A stretch of 7,971 nt of DNA from Saprospiraceae bacterium (GCA_023300835.1 JALZVB010000292.1:1-7971), one strand, 5' to 3'. Positions 1-5,822 are shown, counted from the first letter of the stretch. A program made the numbers and translations. The notes: a model not told the origin generated them from the sequence alone.

Positions 1-1
1 A

Positions 2-259
2 CCCGTAGAAAATGATAATTCTAGAAAGTGGGTGACATTGTACATATCAGGTGGAAGAAAAGATAAGATATCAAAAGGCGACATTGCTGGATTATTCTTC
101 AAACAAGGCAATCTTAATAAAGATGAATTGGGTATCATCGAACTGAAGCAGGAATGCGCCTTTGTTGCAGTGCCCAAAAACAAATCTGAGATACTCATAG
201 ACAAACTCAATAATAGCCGTCTTAAGAAGAGAAAAGTTAGAATAAGCTTATTGTCGTAA
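2..259 (+). CDS. DEAD-box RNA helicase, C-terminal fragment with DbpA-type RNA-binding domain
   Basis: This is the last 85 codons of a gene that begins upstream of the window. The frame is open to the left edge and reads PVENDNSRKWVTLYISGGRK before the domain core, so the GTG at 32 is not a credible start. The sequence fits the DbpA/CsdA-type RNA-binding domain that follows the two RecA-like domains of some DEAD-box helicases. The recognisable pieces are GGRKDKISKGDIAGLF, then a stretch ending in ELGIIELKQ, then AFVAVPK, then LKKRKVRISLL at the very end. In this family the domain binds structured RNA, such as 23S rRNA hairpins, and directs the helicase to ribosome assembly or cold-adapted RNA remodelling. 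The helicase motifs (DEAD, SAT) are outside the window, so the enzyme assignment rests on the C-terminal domain alone. The gene ends in TAA, 54 bases before the next gene on the same strand. Confidence 0.85.
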   Translation, partial: PVENDNSRKWVTLYISGGRKDKISKGDIAGLFFKQGNLNKDELGIIELKQECAFVAVPKNKSEILIDKLNNSRLKKRKVRISLLS

Positions 260-313
260 AATTATAAACAAAGTCTTGAAAACGATATTAAGTTTCTAGA
301 CTTCAAATTATTT

Positions 314-1723
314 ATGAATATATCAAAAGCATATTTTGCATCGATAGTTTATTTAATTATTCTACTTATAGGATCTATTATATTCTATAAAGAAAGAGTA
401 TTATTTGCTGATCCTGCTTTTATTACTTTCGAAATAATAAACACTAAAAATTTTATATTTTCCGAACATAGATATGGTGCTTTTATTACTCAAATTTTTC
501 CACTAGTAGGCGCTATCATCGGTGCTCCGCTTAAATTCATACTAATATCCTATTCCTTAAGTTTTTACTTATTCTATCTATTTGTTGCATTAATAAGTGG
601 ATATGTTCTTAAACAATATCGACTAGCAATATTGTTTATTTTCTATTTCTGTTTTATAGTAAGTGACTCATACTTCTGGCCTAACAATGAGATTCATCAA
701 GCTGTTGGTTGGATGGTTTTATTCATGAGCCTTTTTAGAAGCTCTTGTGATCGTAATTGGAATTCTAACAAACTTATTCATTGTGGAATAATTAGCACCT
801 TATTCTTAGCTACAATATCTCATTTGTTGATTGTTCCCACGCTTTTATATTTATGGTTTTATGATATTATTGAACGCTACAAGTTCAAAATCCACATTAA
901 GCAGACTTTAGTCTATTCTTTGTTAATATTGTCATTTGTACTCTTTAGATTGTGGTTGAGCCACAATAGTTGGTATGATGGAGTCAAGCTCGAAGGGGTA
1001 AAACAAATAAACATTGAAAATATATTAAAAGCCTTAAACAATAACCAAGTAAGCTCTTTCACCCATTTATTATTAACTAAGTATTGGACATTATTAATAC
1101 TTATGTTCGTAGGGATGATTTCTTTAATCCTCAGAAAAAAATACATACAATTGAGTCTTACTATAGTGTTTTCAATTGGTTATTTCTTGCTTATAGCATT
1201 AACATATTCTGAATCAATTACGGATAACAACTTGTTTTATTTTGAAAGCCAATGGATGGGCTTGGCATTAATAGTTTGTACTCCTTTCTTATACGAAACA
1301 ACTAAGTTGATAAAGAATAAGAAAGTTCTAATAATGGCATTTGTCCTAATTTACGTAACAAAGATACCTGATCTCTTTCATTCTTATAATAAATTCGATA
1401 AAAGGCTTTCAAGTCTTGAAACTATAGTTAACCTGTCTAGAAGTAAGAATTTACAAAAGTCATATATAAACAATAACGAAGAATTGACTAATGCATTTCT
1501 TATTACTTGGGGCTTGCCTATTGAAAGTATATTGCTCTCATCTTTAGATGAGAAAGAGCTTACTGCAAGTATAAAGTCTTTTAAAAAAGATTACAATGTT
1601 TCTTCTTCCTCAGATAGTATTTATACCGCATTTAAGTTTATTCCCTTATCTGAACTGAACCCGCGATATTTTAGTATACCTAACGATAAACCCTATGCGA
1701 TTTTAGAGAATACGACTCAATAA
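314..1723 (+). CDS. Multi-pass membrane protein of unknown function, possibly GT-C-like
   Basis: I do not recognise this 469-residue protein. It is strongly hydrophobic, with about nine to eleven likely membrane segments, for example near residues 9-24, 57-98 (two), 103-117, 128-141, 157-180, 197-215, 255-273, 278-297, 313-326 and 338-350. A polar tail of about 110 residues (360-469) follows. The first loop after segment 1 carries acidic and basic residues (D33, E40, E51, R53) before a QIFPLVG stretch, and another loop holds WPNNEIHQ at 122-129. This arrangement, an acidic first loop in a polytopic protein, is seen in GT-C glycosyltransferases that use lipid-linked sugars, but the link here is only inference. 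The ATG at 314 has no Shine-Dalgarno sequence, only AT-rich DNA. The gene looks more AT-rich than its neighbours (not counted), which could hint at cell-surface accessory DNA. It ends 3 bases from the stop of the convergent tonB-like gene. Confidence 0.8.
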   Translation: MNISKAYFASIVYLIILLIGSIIFYKERVLFADPAFITFEIINTKNFIFSEHRYGAFITQIFPLVGAIIGAPLKFILISYSLSFYLFYLFVALISGYVLKQYRLAILFIFYFCFIVSDSYFWPNNEIHQAVGWMVLFMSLFRSSCDRNWNSNKLIHCGIISTLFLATISHLLIVPTLLYLWFYDIIERYKFKIHIKQTLVYSLLILSFVLFRLWLSHNSWYDGVKLEGVKQINIENILKALNNNQVSSFTHLLLTKYWTLLILMFVGMISLILRKKYIQLSLTIVFSIGYFLLIALTYSESITDNNLFYFESQWMGLALIVCTPFLYETTKLIKNKKVLIMAFVLIYVTKIPDLFHSYNKFDKRLSSLETIVNLSRSKNLQKSYINNNEELTNAFLITWGLPIESILLSSLDEKELTASIKSFKKDYNVSSSSDSIYTAFKFIPLSELNPRYFSIPNDKPYAILENTTQ

Positions 1724-1732
1724 AATTTATTG
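1718..1732. repeat. 15-bp palindrome holding both convergent stop codons
   Basis: CAATAAA-A-TTTATTG is a perfect inverted repeat with 7-bp arms and a 1-base centre. The plus-strand gene ends Gln-stop (CAA TAA) within the left arm and the minus-strand tonB-like gene ends Gln-stop within the right arm. No GC-rich terminator hairpin is visible at this junction, so transcripts from the two genes probably overlap at their 3' ends. The arms are too AT-rich to be a strong terminator, and the symmetry may simply arise from two genes both ending in CAATAA. Confidence 0.6.
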
Positions 1733-2671
1733 CAATTTAAACTCAACAACAACTTCTCCGCATTGATCACTTGTGTTTGACTTAGAGAATTTGAACTTTT
1801 TAGCATTTTGGGTTGCAACTGCAATGAGGTGACTGTCTGTTGTTGTAGATCCCTTTTGAGTATATTTGGCAGAAGTAACATTTCCTGATCCATTTATACA
1901 TATTTCTACAACGACCTTTCCTGTTCTTTGCGTATTATCACTTATCTCAGGAGAATATAGCAACGATCTATCACCCATACCCTTGCCTGCTGTTCCCTTT
2001 CCAGTAGTCATTCCTTCTAGAGCTGTTGCATTAGGACTGCCTAATGGATTCCCTTTTTTATCAGATTCTCCAGTACCATCACTACTACTGAGCATACTTT
2101 TAAATTTATTCTTTGCGGCGTTTTTTTGAGCTGCTTTTTGCGCTGCTTCTTCAGCGGCTTTCTGCTTCTTTTCTGCTTCTTCTTTTTCTTTAGCGGCTCT
2201 TTCTGCAACCTCTTGTGCTTTCTTTTTTGCCAACTCAGCTTTCTGTTTACTTTTCTTTGCGGCTTCTATATCTTCTTTTCTCTTGACCTCTTTCGCCTTA
2301 GATTTCTGGGCTACAACAGGAGCAACCTCCGCTACTGTTTTAGAAACAATAGCGGTTTTCTTAGCTGGCTTATTATTTACTTCTTCTCTTTTAGCTGGAG
2401 CTACAGGTATAGATTTCTTTGGCTTAGGTTGTTGAGGGGCTGGTTCAACACTGGGAGCTGATTGACTTGCAGGCTCTTTTTCCGATGTGGCATCAGGATT
2501 TCCGAGTGCCATCGTAATACCTTGAAAATCGTACTGCGGTGGTTCAGGCTTATTGAAATGCGTGAACATAGGTATTATGAAAAGTAATAACAACATCATA
2601 TGGAACAGTATAGATATAATAAGACTGTCCTGTTTGTTGCGCTTCTCTTGGATTTCAAAAGATCGTGCCAT
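1727..2671 (-). CDS. tonB: TonB-family energy transducer with TolA-like helical stalk
   Basis: The 314-residue protein has the layout of a TonB/TolA-family transducer, which carries energy from an ExbB-ExbD motor in the inner membrane across the periplasm to the outer membrane. Residues 1-14 are polar and cytoplasmic. A single membrane segment at about 15-36 contains Ser20 and His24 in the S-x3-H spacing that is functionally important in TonB and TolA. A Pro/Lys/Glu-rich spacer follows (about 41-120). Next comes a long Lys/Ala/Glu-rich stretch (about 122-190) that should form an extended helix, as in TolA. A Gly/Ser/Thr linker (195-240) leads to a TonB-like C-terminal domain (about 250-314) with GKVVVEICINGSGNV, the KKFKF strand and a final EVVVEFKLQ strand. 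Cys258 and Cys304 in that domain could form a disulfide. The ATG at 2671 is preceded directly by GAGAGG, too close to act as a normal ribosome binding site. The gene follows exbB-exbD-exbD on the same strand after a 410-bp gap. The TonB-like C-terminus favours TonB over TolA. Confidence 0.85.
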   Translation of the reverse strand: MARSFEIQEKRNKQDSLIISILFHMMLLLLFIIPMFTHFNKPEPPQYDFQGITMALGNPDATSEKEPASQSAPSVEPAPQQPKPKKSIPVAPAKREEVNNKPAKKTAIVSKTVAEVAPVVAQKSKAKEVKRKEDIEAAKKSKQKAELAKKKAQEVAERAAKEKEEAEKKQKAAEEAAQKAAQKNAAKNKFKSMLSSSDGTGESDKKGNPLGSPNATALEGMTTGKGTAGKGMGDRSLLYSPEISDNTQRTGKVVVEICINGSGNVTSAKYTQKGSTTTDSHLIAVATQNAKKFKFSKSNTSDQCGEVVVEFKLQ

Positions 2672-2711
2672 CCTCTCAGTGTTTGGTTGTGTAAAATTCT
2701 ATTCCTTATTA

Positions 2712-2732
2712 AACTTTAAAAAAAATAAAGTT
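2712..2732. repeat. AT-rich inverted repeat in the tonB leader
   Basis: AACTTTA and TAAAGTT are perfect 7-bp arms around a loop of seven A residues, 41-61 bp ahead of the tonB start. In the minus-strand transcript this would form a weak AT-rich hairpin with a U-rich loop. It is low in GC, so it may be chance in AT-rich DNA. Confidence 0.4.
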
Positions 2733-2738
2733 CAATAG

Positions 2739-2822
2739 GTATAACCATCTACTAACACATTTATTGCACACCCCTCTATAAGAAGAATCGCAGATATAAT
2801 ATCATCTCAGAAATGGTTATAC
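2739..2822. repeat. Spaced 10-bp perfect inverted repeat
   Basis: GTATAACCAT at 2739-2748 is the exact reverse complement of ATGGTTATAC at 2813-2822, with 64 bp between them. It could be a protein-binding pair or the stem of a long-loop RNA structure upstream of tonB. A 10-bp match in a 410-bp AT-rich region could also occur by chance. Confidence 0.4.
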
Positions 2823-2910
2823 ATTATGACAGCAAGAATCAAACCAAAACATGTATGATTGTTGTAATATGACTGTGGGAGATTGAAATGATAATATTAT
2901 AAGAACAGAT

Positions 2911-2983
2911 AATATATCGCTCCTCTGGAACTTGGAGATTTATAAAACGATTTATCTATTATGATATCACTCCGCTGGAGTTT
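2911..2983. repeat. Pair of similar CTCCnCTGGA-containing repeats, 50 bp apart
   Basis: The block at 2911-2933 and the block at 2961-2983 match at 17 of 23 positions. Both carry a CTCC-n-CTGGA core (CTCCTCTGGAA and CTCCGCTGGAG), preceded by similar sequence ending ATATCGC or ATATCAC. The second copy contains the perfect inverted repeat ACTCC-GCT-GGAGT at 2969-2981. The first has CTCC at 2920-2923 pairing with GGAG at 2934-2937. The form resembles small intergenic palindromic repeats that I recall from Bacteroidota genomes with a CGCTCCTCTGGAGC-type core, but I could not search for other copies. Confidence 0.5.
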
Positions 2984-3081
2984 CGAAAGACTTTCTTAAA
3001 AAGTACCTAGAGCGGGACTGAACTAGCACGACACGTAAATCATTGTATTGAGTAATGGCCTTATATAACTTACAAAAAGAA

Positions 3082-3477
3082 TTACTTAGGATCAGTCATG
3101 ATCGCATCTATCTTGTATCTGTAGGCGATATCAAGAATGGCAACTACGTATTCGTTAGGTGCATTTTCGTTGGGGATTATAATCACTGATACTTTATCAG
3201 TTTTTTTCTTTTGGTCTCTAACGACTTTTTCTATATCTCTTTTACTGGCTTTTTTACCATTGAGCACATAAGTCCCATTCTTATTTATTCTTACTTCAGC
3301 TGGAGGAAACTTAGGTTGGTTAGTTTTTTGAGCTTTTGATTGTCCTGGCAACTTTAGATTAAGTGCATTTGGGACAACCATAGAAGATGTCAACATAAAG
3401 AATATTAGCAACAAGAAGATAATGTCTGTCAATGACGACATACTAAATTCCGGATTTATTTTATTTCTCTTCTTCAT
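3082..3477 (-). CDS. exbD: ExbD/TolR-family biopolymer transport protein (second copy)
   Basis: This 131-residue protein is the usual length for ExbD, which sits with ExbB in the inner membrane, couples proton flow to motion and acts on TonB. A short basic cytoplasmic N-terminus (MKKRNK) precedes one membrane segment at about 16-34, SLTDIIFLLLIFFML. It includes Asp18, matching the essential membrane Asp of ExbD/TolR (Asp25 in E. coli ExbD). The periplasmic domain (about 40-131) has the family pattern with EVRINKNGTYVLNGK at 61-75, a KVSVIIIP strand and a C-terminal helix ending IDAIMTDPK. Compared with the upstream copy, it has an extra Lys/Gln/Pro-rich insertion after the membrane segment (about 43-58). 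It starts 18 bp after the stop of the first exbD. The 410-bp gap before tonB follows it. Confidence 0.93.
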   Translation of the reverse strand: MKKRNKINPEFSMSSLTDIIFLLLIFFMLTSSMVVPNALNLKLPGQSKAQKTNQPKFPPAEVRINKNGTYVLNGKKASKRDIEKVVRDQKKKTDKVSVIIIPNENAPNEYVVAILDIAYRYKIDAIMTDPK

Positions 3478-3495
3478 ACTAGAATATTCTAGGCG

Positions 3496-3888
3496 CTACT
3501 CCCCTTTTGGTTGGGTCGCAATGTGAGCCTTAATCTTTAGCTGTGATGCTAAAGTTATAATGTCGTTTATTTTTTTCCATGGCACCCCTACTTCTGCAAC
3601 AATAGAAACAGCCGCGTTTTCTCTATTAGACATACCTGCTATGGTAGACTTGAGCTTATTCTTGAGTTTAGACTTACTTATCTTTTTTCCATTAAAAGTA
3701 AGATTTCCATCCATCGTCATCATTACTATAAGGTCACTGGGAGCAATAGTAGTACTGTTAGATTCAGGTAATGTTACATTAATCTGTACCATAGATGATG
3801 TCAACATAAAAAATATCAACAATAAGAAGATGATATCTGTCAATGAAGACATACTGAACTCTGCACTTACTTGGGCTCGCTTTTTCAT
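3496..3888 (-). CDS. exbD: ExbD/TolR-family biopolymer transport protein (first copy)
   Basis: This 130-residue ExbD-family subunit lies between exbB and the second exbD. It has a basic start (MKKRAQ) and a single membrane segment at about 16-34 with Asp18 in SLTDIIFLLLIFFML, the proton-handling residue of the family. The periplasmic domain runs from about 36 to 130 and includes the strand-loop MDGNLTFNGKKIS at 59-71, AAVSIVAE, and a final helix leading to a Lys-rich end. Residues 10-34 are identical to those of the neighbouring copy, while the periplasmic domains have diverged strongly. The gene starts 9 bp after the exbB stop and ends in TAG, so it is almost certainly cotranscribed with exbB. 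Two ExbDs beside one ExbB are common in Bacteroidota and may form a mixed ExbD dimer in the ExbB pentamer; that is inference. Confidence 0.93.
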   Translation of the reverse strand: MKKRAQVSAEFSMSSLTDIIFLLLIFFMLTSSMVQINVTLPESNSTTIAPSDLIVMMTMDGNLTFNGKKISKSKLKNKLKSTIAGMSNRENAAVSIVAEVGVPWKKINDIITLASQLKIKAHIATQPKGE

Positions 3889-3897
3889 TTATATTGC

Positions 3898-4581
3898 TTA
3901 GGCTGTAGGTTCTTGTAGGAGATCCATAAATTCTGTAGCCGTCATTTCCATTTTATTGATAACCTTATCGATACTAGCAACAAGGTAATTGTAACCTACA
4001 AATGAAACAATACCCACAAATAGTCCAATAGCGGTTGTTATCAAGGCTGTATATATACCACCTGCCAATACATCTGGTGTAACATTCTGCTCAGATGACA
4101 TCTTATAGAAGGCTTGTATCATCCCTGTAACGGTACCAAAGAACCCAATCATAGGTGCAGCTCCTGATATGCTCGCTAAAGAAGACAAATTCTTTTCTAA
4201 CTTAAATACTTCTAAGTTACCCACGTTCTCTATTGCAGCATCTATATCTCTAAGTGGTTTTCCTATTCTTGCAATACCCTTTTCTACCATTCTTGCATAA
4301 GGCGTATTGACATTAGATAACATCGCTTTGGCGCCTTGTATGTTTCCAGAAGAAACGGCAGACCTAATATTGTCCATGAAACTGTTATCGACCTTACCTG
4401 CCTTCTTGATCGTAAAGTATCTTTCAAAAAAGATAAAAAAGGCCAATATTGACAAAATCAACAGGATTACATTAATAGCCATACCCAACGGGCCACCTTG
4501 CATCATAATATCTATGATACTCTTAACTGTGATTCCATCAGCTTCAGCATCGGCTTGTAGAAAAAAACCTAAATAGACCAT
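3898..4581 (-). CDS. exbB: ExbB/TolQ-family proton-channel protein
   Basis: This 227-residue protein belongs to the MotA/TolQ/ExbB family, whose pentamer forms the inner-membrane stator and proton path that powers TonB. Three membrane segments are visible at about 33-53, 135-157 and 175-200, with a cytoplasmic domain between the first two. The family signature is clear: APMIGFFGTVTGMIQAF at 142-158, where Thr150 corresponds to the channel Thr of E. coli ExbB, and GIYTALITTAIGLFVGI at 175-191, with Thr182/Thr183 lining the third segment. The N-terminus (MVYLGFFLQADAEADG) is short. A start at 4581 keeps the usual family length, and no strong Shine-Dalgarno sequence is seen. It is the first gene of the exbB-exbD-exbD cluster, and a Bacteroidota-type promoter lies about 60 bp upstream. 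Confidence 0.93.
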   Translation of the reverse strand: MVYLGFFLQADAEADGITVKSIIDIMMQGGPLGMAINVILLILSILAFFIFFERYFTIKKAGKVDNSFMDNIRSAVSSGNIQGAKAMLSNVNTPYARMVEKGIARIGKPLRDIDAAIENVGNLEVFKLEKNLSSLASISGAAPMIGFFGTVTGMIQAFYKMSSEQNVTPDVLAGGIYTALITTAIGLFVGIVSFVGYNYLVASIDKVINKMEMTATEFMDLLQEPTA

Positions 4582-4644
4582 ATATTATTAAGTTAATTGT
4601 GTTGTAGTGATAAACGGGTTAAGTCACCCTAAAATTATATCTGG

Positions 4645-4676
4645 CAAAATTACTCATTAATATAACATATTACAAA
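4645..4676 (-). promoter_or_regulatory. Bacteroidota-type promoter for exbB operon
   Basis: On the minus strand, TTTG at 4676-4673 is followed after 20 bases by TAATTTTG at 4652-4645. This fits the phylum's primary sigma factor consensus, TTTG about 19-21 bases before TAnnTTTG. A start of transcription near 4640 would leave a leader of roughly 55-60 bases before the exbB ATG. The exact match of both elements and the spacing are seen; use of the promoter is inferred. Confidence 0.6.
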
Positions 4677-4723
4677 TTCTTACTATTTGTATTTAATAAT
4701 CAACGTAAATAGGAGACAAACTC

Positions 4724-4739
4724 TATAGGGAAACCTCTA
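4724..4739 (+). promoter_or_regulatory. Small GAAA-loop hairpin upstream of the dehydrogenase gene
   Basis: TATAGG-GAAA-CCTCTA folds into a six-position stem (five pairs, one T-C mismatch) capped by GAAA, a stable GNRA tetraloop. It would be in the 5' leader of the downstream gene if transcription starts before it, which is not shown. I recognise no known riboswitch class around it. Confidence 0.3.
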
Positions 4740-4828
4740 ACGGGTATGATCCAAGGGCATAAACGGTACATTACTTACTATAATTTGATCCTATTAATCA
4801 ATTAAAGTACTCTCGGAGGTAGCATCTT

Positions 4829-4861
4829 ATGAATAAATTCAATTCTTTTGTAGTCAACTAA
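4829..4861 (+). CDS. Possible 10-codon leader peptide upstream of the dehydrogenase
   Basis: ATG at 4829 opens a frame of ten codons, MNKFNSFVVN, ending in TAA at 4859-4861, 16 bases before the dehydrogenase ATG. It is preceded by GGAGG at 4815-4819 with a 9-base gap, the strongest Shine-Dalgarno match in the window. The dehydrogenase itself has only a weak site (GTAGAG). Translation of the leader could aid or limit translation of the next gene by coupling. No run of regulatory codons suggests classical attenuation. The GGAGG lies in CTCTCGGAG, which could instead be a degenerate palindrome. Coding status is uncertain. Confidence 0.25.
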   Translation: MNKFNSFVVN

Positions 4862-4877
4862 CAAAAAAAGTAGAGCT

Positions 4878-5822
4878 ATGGCTAAGATTCTTATAAATGA
4901 CGGTATAAATCCACTTGCAATAGATAAGTTACGTGCGGCAGGTCACGAAGTAGATAATATTAATATCCCACAAGCGGAATTGATGGAGAAACTGCCTCAA
5001 TATGATGCCATCTGTGTTAGAAGTGCTACTAAAGTAAGAACTGAACTTATTGATGGTTGCCCCAATCTCAAAGCTATAGGTCGTGGAGGAGTAGGTCTTG
5101 ATAATATAGATGTTGAGTATGCCAGAGGAAAAGATATTGCAGTTCTCAATACACCTGCTGCATCATCTAGATCTGTTGCAGAACTCGCATTTGCACACCT
5201 TTTCAGTGTTGCAAGATTCTTATATAAGTCTAATCGTCACATGCCCACGGATGGTCAAGAAGAATTCAAATCGCTAAAGAAGTCATATTCTAAAGGATTT
5301 GAGTTAAAAGGAAAAACACTAGGTGTCATCGGTCTAGGTAGAATAGGACAAGAGACAATTAAGATTGCCCTAGGAATGGGTATGAAGGTTGTTGCTGTAG
5401 ACCCATTTGTAAAAGAGGCTACTATCAGCTTCAGTATAGCTGATCAAAACTTATCTATAAAAATCCCTTCAGTTACAATGGATGACATGCTATCTCAAGC
5501 TGATATCATTACCCTTCATATTCCATTTACGGGTGCTCCCGTATTGAGTACATCAGAATTCAATAAGATGAAAGATGGTGTTATTCTTATCAATGCCTCT
5601 AGAGGTGGTACAGTAGATGAAGATGCTCTACTTTCAGCGCTAGCAAGTGATAAAGTAGCTGCTGCTGGGATAGATGTTTTTATTAATGAACCTAAACCAA
5701 GAAAAGACTTACTAGAACATCCCAACGTTTCTTGTACACCGCATATCGGAGCTAGTACCAATGAAGCGCAGGTAAACATAGGATTAGAATTGGCTGATAA
5801 GTTGATAGCTAAGCTGGGGTAA
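4878..5822 (+). CDS. serA: D-3-phosphoglycerate dehydrogenase-type NAD-dependent 2-hydroxyacid dehydrogenase, short form without ACT domain
   Basis: The 314-residue enzyme is a D-isomer-specific 2-hydroxyacid dehydrogenase, most like the short phosphoglycerate dehydrogenases that oxidise 3-phosphoglycerate to 3-phosphohydroxypyruvate, the first step of serine synthesis, in the cytoplasm. Substrate-domain features include VRSATKV (47-53) and the GRGGVGLDNID segment (68-78). The NAD-binding Rossmann motif is G152-L-G154-R-I-G157 with the adenosine-binding Asp175. Catalytic residues are all present: Arg242 in NASRGG, Glu271 in FINEP and His289 in TPHIGAST. It ends 25 residues after the catalytic His, so the C-terminal ACT and intervening domains of long SerA proteins are absent; direct serine feedback through an ACT domain would not be possible. 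No serC or serB lies next to it, so another 2-hydroxyacid is possible as substrate. It starts at ATG 4878 after AAAAAAAGTAGAGCT and appears monocistronic, ending before a hairpin terminator. Confidence 0.85.
   Translation: MAKILINDGINPLAIDKLRAAGHEVDNINIPQAELMEKLPQYDAICVRSATKVRTELIDGCPNLKAIGRGGVGLDNIDVEYARGKDIAVLNTPAASSRSVAELAFAHLFSVARFLYKSNRHMPTDGQEEFKSLKKSYSKGFELKGKTLGVIGLGRIGQETIKIALGMGMKVVAVDPFVKEATISFSIADQNLSIKIPSVTMDDMLSQADIITLHIPFTGAPVLSTSEFNKMKDGVILINASRGGTVDEDALLSALASDKVAAAGIDVFINEPKPRKDLLEHPNVSCTPHIGASTNEAQVNIGLELADKLIAKLG

Larger units (their letters stand above)
2672..3081. other. 410-bp intergenic region rich in short palindromes
   Basis: No credible gene lies here on either strand. 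The stretch separates tonB from exbD, which would be an unusually long break inside one operon. It holds several short inverted repeats: 2712-2732, the pair 2739-2748 and 2813-2822, 2920-2937 and 2969-2981. It also holds a pair of similar blocks exactly 50 bp apart (2911-2933 and 2961-2983). I found no match to TAnnTTTG on the minus strand that would give tonB its own promoter, and no GC-rich terminator with a T run after exbD. Read-through from exbB is therefore the simplest model, with the palindromes possibly acting in RNA processing or transcript stability. Confidence 0.6.

Noticed and set aside
32..259. A complete 75-residue gene starting at GTG 32
   Set aside because: The same frame is open upstream to the window edge, and the sequence is the C-terminal domain of a helicase, so it is a truncated gene, not a small complete one.
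289..296. TAAGTTTC as a -7 element for the membrane protein gene
   Set aside because: It has one mismatch to TAnnTTTG, and the only nearby TTG (276-278) is just 10 bases upstream, too close for a -33 element.
2126..2461. Plus-strand frame encoding a Phe/Leu/Cys-rich hydrophobic protein
   Set aside because: It is the antisense of the Lys/Ala/Glu-rich stalk of the tonB-like gene; codon bias of that stalk creates the hydrophobic run.
2672..3081. CRISPR array or tRNA in the gap before tonB
   Set aside because: There are only two similar blocks, with no regular spacers, and no cloverleaf or T-loop sequence was seen.
4779..4787. TATAAT followed by TTTG as a promoter for the dehydrogenase gene
   Set aside because: TATAAT is perfect but no TTGACA lies 17 bp upstream, and the spacing to TTTG does not fit TAnnTTTG (three bases instead of two), so it was not listed.
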